Positions 35,104-43,647 of a DNA stretch of 64,000 bases are shown here, in pieces. Under the pieces are notes generated by a model, which was not told where the DNA came from, did no database searches, and worked only from the letters and a program-made list of their open reading frames with translations. The stretch spans positions 372,001 through 436,000 of the forward strand of contig CBDCUQ010000004.1 in the NCBI GenBank assembly GCA_965222835.1. Direction: 5' to 3'. This DNA is from CBDCUQ01 sp965222835 (lineage in GTDB: Bacteria; Pseudomonadota; Alphaproteobacteria; Rhizobiales; Hyphomicrobiaceae). Numbering within the stretch: position 1 is the first letter of the stretch; every line of letters starts with the position of its first letter. The position numbers were made by a program, and so were the translations under genes.

Positions 35104-36048
35104 ATGACCACACTCCTTTTAACACACCCGGCGTTTGTTGATCACGATACGGGATTTGCCCATCCCGAACGTCCTGACCGTATGCGGGCTATCGACAAGG
35201 TTTTGGGGCATCAAGCTTTTGGTTCGCTGGTTCGCAGGGACGCGCCGTTGCGTGAGGATAGCGAACAGCAAATCTTGCTTGGCCATTCCCAGTGGCATTT
35301 GGACCGAGTGAAAAGCTTCGCTGAAGCTGTGAAGTCGAAGGAACACGTCTACGTTGACGGCGATACGGTGATGTCGCCGGGGACCTGGCAAGCCGCATTG
35401 CGAAGCTTGGGTGCTGGTCTCGACGCGGTCGACGCCGTCATGACGGGCGAGGCCAGTAATGCCTTCTGCCAGGTTCGCCCGCCGGGTCATCACGCGGAAA
35501 GCGATCGTGCGATGGGATTCTGTTTTTTTTCGAACATCGCCATTGCCGGCCTTTATGCCCGGTCGAAACATTCGGCGGAGCGCGTGGCTGTCGTGGATTT
35601 CGATGTTCATCACGGAAACGGTACGCAGGACATATTTTGGTCGGACAAAGATCTCTTCTACGGCTCGACGCATCAAATGCCTCTGTTTCCGGGCACCGGT
35701 GCGCTTTCTGAGACGGGTGTCGGAAATATTTGGAATGCGCCGCTCAAAGCAGGGGACGATGGGGCCAGATTCCGAGAGGCCTTTACCGAGCGTATTCTGG
35801 GGCCGCTTAACAACCACGCGCCGGATCTCATTCTTATTTCAGCCGGGTTCGATGCTCACAAGCGTGATCCGCTCGGCGGGTTGCGGCTCGTGGAAACCGA
35901 TTTCATGTGGGCAACCGAAGAGCTTGGCAAGATTGCAGCCAAGCACGCCAAGGGCCGTATCGTCTCATTGCTTGAAGGCGGCTACGATCTGGAGGGATTG
36001 GCCAAGTCCGTGGCCGTCCATGTCAAGACGCTGATGGATCTGGGGTGA
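35104..36048 (+). CDS. Histone-deacetylase-family amidohydrolase
   Basis: A 314-aa zinc amidohydrolase of the arginase/deacetylase fold. Family motifs are RPPGHHAESDRAMGFCFF with the tandem catalytic histidines, VDFDVHHGNGTQDIF supplying zinc ligands, STHQMPLFPGTG, and ISAGFDAHKRDPLGGL. Bacterial members act on acetylated polyamines or small acetyl-amides, or proteins; the substrate here is not evident. It is first in the HDAC-xseB-dxs order common in rhizobia. Confidence 0.92.
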   Translation: MTTLLLTHPAFVDHDTGFAHPERPDRMRAIDKVLGHQAFGSLVRRDAPLREDSEQQILLGHSQWHLDRVKSFAEAVKSKEHVYVDGDTVMSPGTWQAALRSLGAGLDAVDAVMTGEASNAFCQVRPPGHHAESDRAMGFCFFSNIAIAGLYARSKHSAERVAVVDFDVHHGNGTQDIFWSDKDLFYGSTHQMPLFPGTGALSETGVGNIWNAPLKAGDDGARFREAFTERILGPLNNHAPDLILISAGFDAHKRDPLGGLRLVETDFMWATEELGKIAAKHAKGRIVSLLEGGYDLEGLAKSVAVHVKTLMDLG

Positions 36049-36174
36049 GACGGGCCGATTGGCGCTGCTGCCGGTTCTCTTCCAGGCGGCACCTGGCACG
36101 CCGTTTGCTGATCTTGGGCCACCACGTTAGCTTGTTCTCATCTGTCGTCACGCGAATCACCGGATGATCCGTTC

Positions 36175-36432
36175 ATGAGCAAAGCCTCGACCAAACACGC
36201 CGACATCAAGGACATGAGCTTTGAGCGTGCGCTCAAGGAGCTGGAAACCATCGTCGCTCGTCTTGAACGCGGGGATGTGGGGCTTGAGGAGAGCATTACG
36301 ATCTACGAGCGCGGAGAGGCGTTGCGCGACCACTGTGATCGCCTGTTAAAACAGGCCGAGGCCAAGGTCGAGAAGCTCACCGTCGGCAATGATGGCAGGC
36401 CACGGGGTTCGGAGCCGCTGGATACAGGCTAG
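36175..36432 (+). CDS. xseB: Exodeoxyribonuclease VII small subunit
   Basis: An 85-aa XseB with the family core FERALKELETIVARLERG followed by LEESITIYERGEALRDHC and LKQAEAKVEKL. It forms a helical hairpin that binds several times to the large subunit XseA and controls its activity; xseA is not in the window. dxs follows after about 200 bases. Confidence 0.95.
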   Translation: MSKASTKHADIKDMSFERALKELETIVARLERGDVGLEESITIYERGEALRDHCDRLLKQAEAKVEKLTVGNDGRPRGSEPLDTG

Positions 36433-36636
36433 GCTTTTCGTGCCCAAATCGGGGGTGATCGGTGAAAGGCCGGGCCTGCAGGCGCCAAATTCCGCACACT
36501 GCGGCAGAAAGTGGCGTTCTCTGGCAAGGAGTTGTGCTTCGGTAGGTCTTGGTTCCGGCCGATTGAGGGGCTAGTGTTGAGGGACTGGGCCGCACGGCAT
36601 GTGCCGGGCCCCGAAAACAACAACGAAGCCGGCCTC

Positions 36637-38550
36637 GTGAGCAAGACACCTCTTCTCGACACGATTAAGTCGCCCTCCGATCTGCGCCGATTGCCGGAGC
36701 GCGATCTGCAGCAGGTTGTGGACGAGCTGCGCACGGAAACGATCGACGCTGTTTCTGTGACTGGCGGCCACCTTGGCGCGGGTCTCGGCGTGGTGGAGCT
36801 TACGGTGGCGTTGCATTGGGTGTTTGATACCCCTGCAGACCGGCTCATTTGGGACGTTGGTCACCAAAGCTATCCGCACAAAATTCTGACGGGGCGACGG
36901 GATCGCATTCGGACGCTTCGCCAGGGGGGCGGATTGTCCGGTTTCACAAAACGTGCAGAAAGCGAATTCGATCCGTTTGGTGCCGCGCACTCGTCCACGT
37001 CGATCTCTGCTGGCCTCGGCATGGCGGTTGCGCGCGATCTTGAGGGGCGCTCGAACCACGTCATCAGTGTTATCGGGGATGGTGCGATGAGTGCCGGCAT
37101 GGCCTATGAGGCAATGAACAATGCGGGCGCCCGTGATGAGCGATTAATCGTTATTCTGAACGACAACGACATGTCGATCGCACCGCCGACGGGCGCTCTC
37201 TCTCACTATCTTGCGCGGATTACGTCGAGCGGGACGTACTTGCATCTGCGCGATCTTGCCAAACAGCTTGCGCACCATCTGCCGAAAAAGTGGGAGCGGC
37301 GCGCGGCGCGTGCCGAGGAGATGACGCGGACCTATTGGACAGGTGGCACGCTGTTCGAGGAAATGGGCTTCTACTATGTTGGCCCAATCGACGGGCACGA
37401 CTTGCCGACGCTGGTGTCCATCCTCAAAAATGTGCGGGACGCCAAACAAGGTCCGATTCTCATTCATGCCGTTACCCGTAAGGGTAAGGGGTATGGCCCG
37501 GCAGAGGCGTCGGACGACAAGTATCACGGGGTGGCGCGCTTTAATGTCGTGACCGGCCGACAGGAGAAGCCGGCGCCGAATGCACCATCCTATACGCGGG
37601 TGTTTGCGGACAGCCTGATTGCAGAGGCGCGCAAGGACGAGAGGATCGTCGGGATTACGGCTGCGATGCCGGATGGCACCGGGCTTGATCGCTTTGCCAA
37701 GGAATTTCCGGACCGGATGTTCGACGTCGGCATCGCTGAACAGCACGCGGTCACCTTTGCGGCCGGGCTGGCGACGGAAGGGATGAAGCCTTTTACCGCC
37801 ATTTATTCGACGTTCTTGCAGCGCGCCTATGATCAGGTGGTTCATGACGTCGCGATCCAAAAGCTGCCGGTTCGGTTCGCCATAGACAGAGCCGGGCTGG
37901 TCGGCGCGGATGGGCCAACGCATGCGGGCTCATTCGATCTGGCCTATCTGGGGTGTCTGCCGCACTTCGTCGTTATGGCCGCGGCGGACGAAGCGGAGCT
38001 TGTGCACATGGTGTCGACGGCTGCCGCGGTCGACGATAGCCCTTGCGCATTACGGTATCCGCGCGGTGAGGGCGTCGGAGTTGATCTTCCCGCCGAGGGC
38101 CGGCCTCTGGACATTGGTAAGGGGCGTGTTCTGCGCGAAGGTACAGCGGTTGCTATTCTGTCTTTGGGTACACGGCTTCAGTCGGCCATGAAGGCGGCCG
38201 ATCAGCTGGCGGCCATGGGTTTGCAGGCGACGGTTGCCGACGCTCGCTTTATGAAGCCGCTGGATACGGAACTCGTGAGCCGTTTGGCGCGTGAGCACGA
38301 GGTTCTCGTCACGGTGGAGGAAGGTTCGATTGGTGGTCTCGGCAGCCATGTGCTTCAGCACCTTGCTGCAGATGGCTTGCTCGACCGCGGCCTCAAGGTG
38401 CGGACGATGGTGTTGCCGGATTCCTTTATCGATCAGGACTCGCCGGCCAAGATGTACGAGCGCGCCGGTCTCTCCGCGCCCGGAATCGTGGACACAGTGC
38501 TTGCGGCGCTGGGGCGTGAAGCCGACACCTTCGGTGCCAGCCGCGCCTAG
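36637..38550 (+). CDS. dxs: 1-deoxy-D-xylulose-5-phosphate synthase
   Basis: The first enzyme of the MEP isoprenoid pathway, joining pyruvate and glyceraldehyde-3-phosphate with thiamine diphosphate. At 637 aa it has normal length. It shows VTGGHLGAGLGVVELTVALH, WDVGHQSYPHKILTGRR, the TPP-binding GDGAMSAGMAYEAMNNAG and LNDNDMSIAPPTGALS, and FDVGIAEQHAVTFAAGLA with the catalytic glutamate. The usual N-terminus (SKTPLLDTIKSPSDLR) points to GTG at 36637; an ATG frame begins 126 bases upstream and would add an unlikely extension. Confidence 0.95.
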   Translation: MSKTPLLDTIKSPSDLRRLPERDLQQVVDELRTETIDAVSVTGGHLGAGLGVVELTVALHWVFDTPADRLIWDVGHQSYPHKILTGRRDRIRTLRQGGGLSGFTKRAESEFDPFGAAHSSTSISAGLGMAVARDLEGRSNHVISVIGDGAMSAGMAYEAMNNAGARDERLIVILNDNDMSIAPPTGALSHYLARITSSGTYLHLRDLAKQLAHHLPKKWERRAARAEEMTRTYWTGGTLFEEMGFYYVGPIDGHDLPTLVSILKNVRDAKQGPILIHAVTRKGKGYGPAEASDDKYHGVARFNVVTGRQEKPAPNAPSYTRVFADSLIAEARKDERIVGITAAMPDGTGLDRFAKEFPDRMFDVGIAEQHAVTFAAGLATEGMKPFTAIYSTFLQRAYDQVVHDVAIQKLPVRFAIDRAGLVGADGPTHAGSFDLAYLGCLPHFVVMAAADEAELVHMVSTAAAVDDSPCALRYPRGEGVGVDLPAEGRPLDIGKGRVLREGTAVAILSLGTRLQSAMKAADQLAAMGLQATVADARFMKPLDTELVSRLAREHEVLVTVEEGSIGGLGSHVLQHLAADGLLDRGLKVRTMVLPDSFIDQDSPAKMYERAGLSAPGIVDTVLAALGREADTFGASRA

Positions 38551-38565
38551 GCCGTCAATACAGCG

Positions 38566-38697
38566 TTAGGTTCTTTCGACCGTCTTGGTGCGCCGCGGTA
38601 TGCGTACAGCGACGTAGCCGCCTGCTGCTGCAAGTGCGAGCACCACAAAGCCGAAAGGAACGATTGCTGCTGCGATCCAAATAAGAGCCGTCTTCAT
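38566..38697 (-). CDS. Small single-span membrane protein, 43 aa
   Basis: A short open frame with a very strong ribosome site (AGGAGGGG) just before its ATG. It encodes a hydrophobic helix (ALIWIAAAIVPFGFVVLALA, then AAGGYVAV) followed by a basic tail RIPRRTKTVERT, so a small inner-membrane protein with its basic end inside is likely. The family is unknown to me. It lies between dxs and the DoxX gene, reading toward dxs with 15 bases between the two stops. Confidence 0.6.
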   Translation of the reverse strand: MKTALIWIAAAIVPFGFVVLALAAAGGYVAVRIPRRTKTVERT

Positions 38698-38876
38698 AGC
38701 CCCCTCCTATGAATTGGCACCCCCATGCCAATCTTGATAGACAGCCTATCAGATCGCTCCTTCGATTTGCTTCAATCCGTCGCACAGAATGCTTGTAACC
38801 TGTCAAGAGTTTTGTAACGGTTCATGTTGCGGCGCGAACGAAGTGCCGTTGGGGTGGAGCAGAGGGAGAAGTGCAC

Positions 38877-39251
38877 ATGGTTCTGTCGCATGCTGTCGTG
38901 AGTCTCGTCGGACGCGCCTTGTTGTCCGCCATTTTTATTATGGCGGGGGCGCAGAAAATTGCGGGCTACAGCGAAACGCTTGCTTACATGCAGGCCTTTG
39001 GCGTGCCGGGGCTTCTTCTACCGCTTGTTATTCTCGCTGAACTCGGCGGCGGCTTTGCGATTTTGTTTGGGGTGATTTCGCGCTGGGCTGCACTGGCATT
39101 GGCGGGGTTCTGTGTGCTGGCCGCGCTTATCTTTCATACGAATTTTTCGGACGACATTCAGTTTGTTCTGTTTATGAAAAATCTCTCGATGGCCGGTGGA
39201 CTACTGCTGCTCTATGCGAACGGGCCGGGCCAGTACACGCTCAAGGATTGA
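38877..39251 (+). CDS. DoxX-family membrane protein
   Basis: A 124-aa protein with four transmembrane helices and DoxX-family features: LVGRALLSAIFIMAGAQKI, a central LAELGGGFAILFGVISRWAA, HTNFSD, and FMKNLSMAGGLLLL. DoxX proteins are widespread and include quinone-oxidoreductase-associated and stress-related members; the exact role is unclear. The ATG at 38877 has GAGGGAGA upstream at good spacing, better than the GTG six bases earlier. Confidence 0.88.
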   Translation: MVLSHAVVSLVGRALLSAIFIMAGAQKIAGYSETLAYMQAFGVPGLLLPLVILAELGGGFAILFGVISRWAALALAGFCVLAALIFHTNFSDDIQFVLFMKNLSMAGGLLLLYANGPGQYTLKD

Positions 39252-39324
39252 TGGAAGTCTAATACAACGAAGGCGGCGCCCGCGTTGGGAGCGCAGGCGC
39301 CGCGTGAGGTGATGGGCGTTAGCG

Positions 39325-39759
39325 CTATCTAACCGTGATGGTGATCACATCGGATTGGACAACGGGGTCGTGGGGAACGTGATTGTGGTCGCCAAGCACG
39401 AGCTGGAGGGTGTGTGTTCCTGGCTTGAGGTCTATGCTGGCTTCCGTCTGTCCCTTTCCGAAGTGTTTGTGCTTGTCATCCGCGGGGATGGTGATATTTG
39501 CGTCGGCCAGCGTGGCGTTGATCAAGAGGTGATGGTGTCCGCTGTTCTTTTTTTCCGTTCCGGCCGGCGCCACTTCCATGCCCTCGATGCCAAATTTCAC
39601 AGTGACCGGAGACGTGACTTCTGCACCATTAACCGGCTCAAGAATTGTGACTTTGGCCCCCGGAGGGGAAGGCGTGCGCGCGGTGGGTTCGGCGTCTGGG
39701 CCACAGCCCGCGAGAGCCATCGACGCAAGGACTGCGGCGGCAATGAGACTGCGCTTCAT
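39325..39759 (-). CDS. DUF4399 lipoprotein
   Basis: A 144-aa lipoprotein. The signal MKRSLIAAAVLASMALAGC ends in a clear lipobox LAGC. The mature part has the DUF4399 pattern: VTILEPVNGAEVTSPVTVKFG, SGHHHLLIN, HFGKGQTEASIDLKPGTHTL and LVLGDHNHVPH. The conserved histidines suggest metal binding, which is not established. It is divergent from tlyA, with 53 bases between their starts. Confidence 0.87.
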   Translation of the reverse strand: MKRSLIAAAVLASMALAGCGPDAEPTARTPSPPGAKVTILEPVNGAEVTSPVTVKFGIEGMEVAPAGTEKKNSGHHHLLINATLADANITIPADDKHKHFGKGQTEASIDLKPGTHTLQLVLGDHNHVPHDPVVQSDVITITVR

Positions 39760-39812
39760 TTTGCTTCTCCGTTCTGACAATGGGCTGGGGTTCGATATAT
39801 ACGTTACCCGTT

Positions 39813-40559
39813 ATGCGCAAGAGACTGGACCAATCCCTGGTGGAACGCGGCTTCGCCGAAACGCGCGCTCGGGCACGTGGGATCATTCTGCGCGGGCGCG
39901 TCTGCGTCAACGGAAAAACAGCTGAAAAGCCGGGTTTGCTCGTGGCGGATGAGGCGGACGTCCGTGTGGAGGCGGGGGAAGCCCCATACGTGTCATTTGG
40001 TGCCGACAAACTTATTGCTGCGTTTGAGGGTCTTAGCGGCTGCTTCGATCCAGAGGGGCGGACCGTTCTCGATATCGGCGCATCGACCGGTGGATTTACC
40101 GATGTGCTATTGCGTCGTGGGGCTGCCAAAGTCTATGCCGTCGATGTGGGGCGCGGCCAATTACATCCGCGTCTGCAAGATGATGCGCGGGTGGTCTGCC
40201 TGGAAGGCACAGACGCGCGTGATCTTACGGCCGGTCTCTTCTCGGATCCCATCGATGCGATCGTGGCCGATGTGAGTTTTGTATCGCTGACCAAGGTGCT
40301 GGCCCCCGCGCTTCTCTTGGCGGCACCCGGTGCCTGGCTGATTGTGCTCATCAAACCGCAGTTTGAGGTGGGACCGGAGGCGGTGGGTAAAGGCGGGATC
40401 GTTCGCGACAGCCAAGCACGCGAAAGTGCGATCGATCGTGTACGCGACTGGATCACGGCGCAGGCCGGCTGGCACGTCGATGGGGTTGTGACGTGGCCCG
40501 GCCTGCGCGGGCGGAGCAACGAAGAGTATCTGATCGGGGTGCATCGGCATGAGCGGTAA
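39813..40559 (+). CDS. tlyA: TlyA-family rRNA methyltransferase
   Basis: A 248-aa TlyA. The N-terminal S4 RNA-binding domain (KRLDQSLVERGFAETRARAR, then GIILRGRVCVNG) is followed by an FtsJ/RrmJ-type methyltransferase domain with SAM motif LDIGASTGGFTDVLL, VYAVDVGRGQL and VADVSFVSL, and the catalytic lysine in LIKPQFEVG. In mycobacteria TlyA 2'-O-methylates 16S and 23S rRNA; older annotation calls it hemolysin A. It overlaps the next methyltransferase gene by 11 bases. Confidence 0.93.
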   Translation: MRKRLDQSLVERGFAETRARARGIILRGRVCVNGKTAEKPGLLVADEADVRVEAGEAPYVSFGADKLIAAFEGLSGCFDPEGRTVLDIGASTGGFTDVLLRRGAAKVYAVDVGRGQLHPRLQDDARVVCLEGTDARDLTAGLFSDPIDAIVADVSFVSLTKVLAPALLLAAPGAWLIVLIKPQFEVGPEAVGKGGIVRDSQARESAIDRVRDWITAQAGWHVDGVVTWPGLRGRSNEEYLIGVHRHER

Positions 40560-41787
40560 GCGCGAGGTCACGATTTCGCACTTGGGGGCTCAGGGCGATG
40601 GTGTTGTAGAGACTGGGGACGGGCCAATTTACGTGCCCTATGCCTTGCCGGGCGAACGTTGGCTGCTTGGCGATACGCACGGCGACGCCGAACGCCTCTC
40701 TGACAGCCCGGTGCGCGCCAAACCGATTTGCGTGCACTTCGGACAGTGCGGCGGGTGCATGGCGCAGCACATGCCGGAGGAGACGTACGCAGCATGGAAG
40801 CACGATTTGGTTGTCACGGCCTTTCGCCACCGCGGGATCGATGCTGAGGTGAAACCGCTGCAGCGCGTTGCGCTTCACTCGCGGCGGCGTGCGTTTCTGG
40901 GTGTCGAGCGAAACGGGGACGCTGTCGTTATCGGCTTTCGCGAGGAAGGGCGGCACAAGCTTGTCGATATGAAGGAATGCCCGGTTCTCGATGCCGGGAT
41001 CGTTTCGTCGCTCGATGATTTGCGAGCGATTGCGCGGATTGCAATGCCGGACAAAGCGGGCGGCCGTCTTTTGGTGATGTGTACGGAGGGGGGCCTTGAT
41101 GTCTCTTTCGATAACGGTATCAAACCGTTGACGCCCGGCCAGCGCGCCGAGCTCGCGCGGCTTGCAGCGGCGGCGCGGTTGGCGCGTCTCACGGTATCTG
41201 GTGACCTGGTCGTCGAGCGTGTACGGCCGACGATTTCGATTGATAATGTTCCGGTCGGCGTGGCTTCGAATATTTTTTTGCAGGCCGTTCCAGAAGCGGA
41301 AGGGGCGTTGATTGAGCTCGTTCTTGCGGCGCTGCCCAAGAGGGCAAAGCGTGTTGCGGATCTCTTCTGTGGGCTTGGCACGTTCGCAATACCGCTGGCA
41401 CGAAGGGTTCGAGTTCTGGCTGTCGATAGCGATCGGCGCGGAATCGCGGCTTTGCAGTCGGCGGTGCGGTACGCGCAGGGCCTGAAGCCAATCGAGGCGT
41501 GGGTTCGCGATCTCTATCGGGAACCGATGTCGGCGCGCGAGCTTGATGGATTTGATTGCGTCGTCTTCGATCCACCGCGGGCGGGGGCTGAAACACAGGC
41601 AGAACGCATCGCCAAGTCAAAGGTTCCGATCGTTGTTGCGGTGTCGTGTGCGCCGGCAACGCTGGCGCGGGATGCGCGTGTTCTTATTGATGGCGGTTAC
41701 AAGATGGGTCCGGTCACCGCGATCGATCAGTTTGTCTATACGCCGCATGTGGAGGCGGTGGCGGTGTTCAAACGGGGTACGTGTTGA
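40549..41787 (+). CDS. TrmA/RlmD-family RNA uracil methyltransferase
   Basis: A 412-aa class I RNA (uracil-5)-methyltransferase. It has an N-terminal TRAM-like beta barrel (ISHLGAQGDGVVE), iron-sulfur cysteines in CVHFGQCGGCMAQH, the SAM motif VADLFCGLGTFAIPLA, the FDPPRAGAETQAE motif and the catalytic cysteine in AVSCAPATLARDA. It should form m5U in rRNA, as RlmC and RlmD do, or tRNA; the precise target cannot be read. It is coupled to tlyA, so both probably act in rRNA maturation. Confidence 0.88.
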   Translation: MSGKREVTISHLGAQGDGVVETGDGPIYVPYALPGERWLLGDTHGDAERLSDSPVRAKPICVHFGQCGGCMAQHMPEETYAAWKHDLVVTAFRHRGIDAEVKPLQRVALHSRRRAFLGVERNGDAVVIGFREEGRHKLVDMKECPVLDAGIVSSLDDLRAIARIAMPDKAGGRLLVMCTEGGLDVSFDNGIKPLTPGQRAELARLAAAARLARLTVSGDLVVERVRPTISIDNVPVGVASNIFLQAVPEAEGALIELVLAALPKRAKRVADLFCGLGTFAIPLARRVRVLAVDSDRRGIAALQSAVRYAQGLKPIEAWVRDLYREPMSARELDGFDCVVFDPPRAGAETQAERIAKSKVPIVVAVSCAPATLARDARVLIDGGYKMGPVTAIDQFVYTPHVEAVAVFKRGTC

Positions 41788-41828
41788 ACGGGAGAGGAAA
41801 GCTTGTTGTCAATTTCAGCCTTGTTGGT

Positions 41829-42221
41829 CTATGCAGCAGCGGCCAAGAGCTGAACCGCATGCGATGCTCCTAATGGCGACTCAGGAATCTGGACAATCTC
41901 AACGAGCGGCCCCAATTCAACGTTTTCCCAAACGTTTCTTGAGCAAGTGGTGAGAATTGTTACCGGTTTGCTGTGGGCTGCGGCTAAGCCCAGTTCGTAG
42001 GACAGCCATGGATCTGAATATATGTCATCTCGACTCGCAAGGCTGACCATGAGGTCGGAGTTGGCCATATCGCTCTGCGCGGTTTCTCGTCCATGATTGT
42101 GCGAAGACGAATCTCGCCTATGCGATCTGACTCGTCCTTTAAGGACCTCGTGAAGAAGCGCCATCAAGGCACGTGCCTTCTCTTCTTCATATTCCGGGTA
42201 TGATAGGTAGACGTTGTTCAC
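41829..42221 (-). CDS. TIR-like domain protein, 130 aa
   Basis: A 130-aa protein that is little more than a compact TIR-like domain. It begins NNVYLSYPEYEEEKARAL, shows SDLMVSLASRDD, then DPWLSYELGLAAAH with Trp72 and Glu76 placed as in TIR NADases, and KPVTILTT. The long middle loop is Arg/Ser/His-rich and atypical. Its GTG start lies within the stop of the upstream TIR gene (GTGA), so it needs that gene for translation. TIR proteins in bacteria mostly act in antiphage defence by consuming NAD or making signalling nucleotides. Base composition is visibly AT-richer than the flanking genes. Confidence 0.7.
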   Translation of the reverse strand: MNNVYLSYPEYEEEKARALMALLHEVLKGRVRSHRRDSSSHNHGRETAQSDMANSDLMVSLASRDDIYSDPWLSYELGLAAAHSKPVTILTTCSRNVWENVELGPLVEIVQIPESPLGASHAVQLLAAAA

Positions 42222-42742
42222 GTTCGTTTCTCCCGGATTTTCCTTAGTGTTTCTTCCAGGATTTGAATCACGTCGGAGGTCTGATATCCAACCGAATCAG
42301 TGCTGATTTGACCATACTTATGTGGAAACTTCTTCTTATAAATGCGGCCCTGCAGTTGCGACTTGTATGTGCCTAGCTGTTCTAGCGGTAGCGCGACTCG
42401 GTCACCAAGAACACCAATCCACTTCGGGTGTTCGTCGAACAACTGCTCTATGGTTACACCATGGAGTATGGGCGAAACGGACTTTTTGAGGGCATCTGCG
42501 ACAGCGATCTCATATGTGATCCAGGGCGTTTCTAAGGCGTGTGGCGTGATGAGAGCAAGCAACTCGTCACAATCCCTGACTTCGTCCAAGATCTCGCCTC
42601 GGAATAGGTCTCCTGCGTCCAGGTCGCGACGGTCCAAAAAGTATTCTGCGCCCAATGCCTCAATTTCACCAGACAGCAGCTGCGCGATTCCGAGGTCAGG
42701 CCCCGCGTGCGACAGAAATATCTTGTATGAAGGCTCCCGCAT
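42218..42742 (-). CDS. TIR-domain protein, 174 aa
   Basis: A 174-aa protein with a TIR domain in its first 90 residues: YKIFLSHAGPDLGIAQLL, EYFLDRRDLDAGD, CDELLALITPHAL, and TPWITYEIAVADALKK with Trp74 and the likely catalytic Glu78. The last 80 residues (KWIGVLGDRVALPLEQLG, then VGYQTSDVIQILEETLRK) are an extension I do not recognise. It is translationally coupled to the second TIR gene. A TTG start 12 bases upstream is possible, but neither has a good ribosome site. The size resembles ThsB of Thoeris, yet no ThsA is adjacent. Confidence 0.82.
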   Translation of the reverse strand: MREPSYKIFLSHAGPDLGIAQLLSGEIEALGAEYFLDRRDLDAGDLFRGEILDEVRDCDELLALITPHALETPWITYEIAVADALKKSVSPILHGVTIEQLFDEHPKWIGVLGDRVALPLEQLGTYKSQLQGRIYKKKFPHKYGQISTDSVGYQTSDVIQILEETLRKIREKRT

Positions 42743-42838
42743 GCAAGTGAGCAAGCAATGCTACGCCTGATTCGGCAAGAGGCTGCAGGGCCACATTCTC
42801 CAGGAATCTGTATGTTTGCCGTTGCATAAGTGTCAATC

Positions 42839-43543
42839 CTAAGACGCGAGCAGCTTCTCTACATAAGCCGGTACCACCTCAGTTGCGGGTCCGTGAATGG
42901 CTTCTGTGAACAACGAGGCGCCTTCGGAGGGTTCGAGATTGAGTTCAACGGTATGCGCGCCGGCCTGGCGGGCGAGTGCAACAAAACCGGCAGCCGGATA
43001 GACGTTGCCGCTGGTGCCGATGGACATGAAGAGCTCGGCCTGTTCCAGTAATTCTGCAATGCGTTCCATATGGTAGGGCATTTCACCGAACCAGACGACG
43101 TCGGGGCGCATGTGAGAAGCCTCGCCGCAGGATGGGCAAATTGTTTCGAGGGATAGCTCGTCGGTCCAGGTGTGTCGCGTATCGCAGCTTGTGCACCACG
43201 CCTTAAGAAGCTCTCCGTGCATGTGGATGAGGTTCTTGGAGCCTGCCGATTCATGAAGTGAATCGATGTTTTGGGTGACGATGGTGACGGATCCCCTATG
43301 CTCCCTTTCAAGGCGCGCAAGCGCTTCGTGGCCTGCGTTCGGCTGAATGCCAGCATGGGCCTTTCGGCGCGCATTATAGAACTCGTGAACAAGCTTCGGA
43401 TTGCGTGCAAAGCCCTCGGGTGTGGCGACGTCGCGATAATCAACCCTTGACCAGATGCCGTCCTTGTCGCGGAAGGTGGCGACACCGGATTCGGCTGAAA
43501 TGCCGGCTCCGGTCAGTATTAAGATGTTTGATTGGTTTGGCAT
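42839..43543 (-). CDS. cobB: NAD-dependent protein deacylase (sirtuin, CobB-type)
   Basis: A 234-aa class III sirtuin. Seen are the NAD-binding GAGISAESGVATFRDKDG, TQNIDSLHESAG, the active-site histidine in HMHGELL, the zinc cysteines CTSCDTRH and CPSCG, and GTSGNVYPAAGF. FYNARR holds the Tyr-x-x-Arg pair that marks desuccinylase/demalonylase sirtuins. The ATG giving MPNQSNILILTGAG is chosen; an upstream frame adds a Ser/Lys-rich lead. It precedes the TIR pair on the same strand, 96 bases away, but looks like a housekeeping enzyme. Confidence 0.94.
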   Translation of the reverse strand: MPNQSNILILTGAGISAESGVATFRDKDGIWSRVDYRDVATPEGFARNPKLVHEFYNARRKAHAGIQPNAGHEALARLEREHRGSVTIVTQNIDSLHESAGSKNLIHMHGELLKAWCTSCDTRHTWTDELSLETICPSCGEASHMRPDVVWFGEMPYHMERIAELLEQAELFMSIGTSGNVYPAAGFVALARQAGAHTVELNLEPSEGASLFTEAIHGPATEVVPAYVEKLLAS

Positions 43544-43647
43544 CAGGCTCTCTTGGCTCTTCTTGCTTGACGATTTCTCGGTCACAAATAGAGGAATTTT
43601 AACGTCTTTACCCTTGTATTGGCTAATCGGATTAGTGCGAGACGTAG

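Noticed and set aside
41829..43543. Calling the TIR pair plus sirtuin a Thoeris system
   Set aside because: The sirtuin has CobB-type zinc and Tyr/Arg motifs, lacks a SLOG domain and is too short for ThsA.
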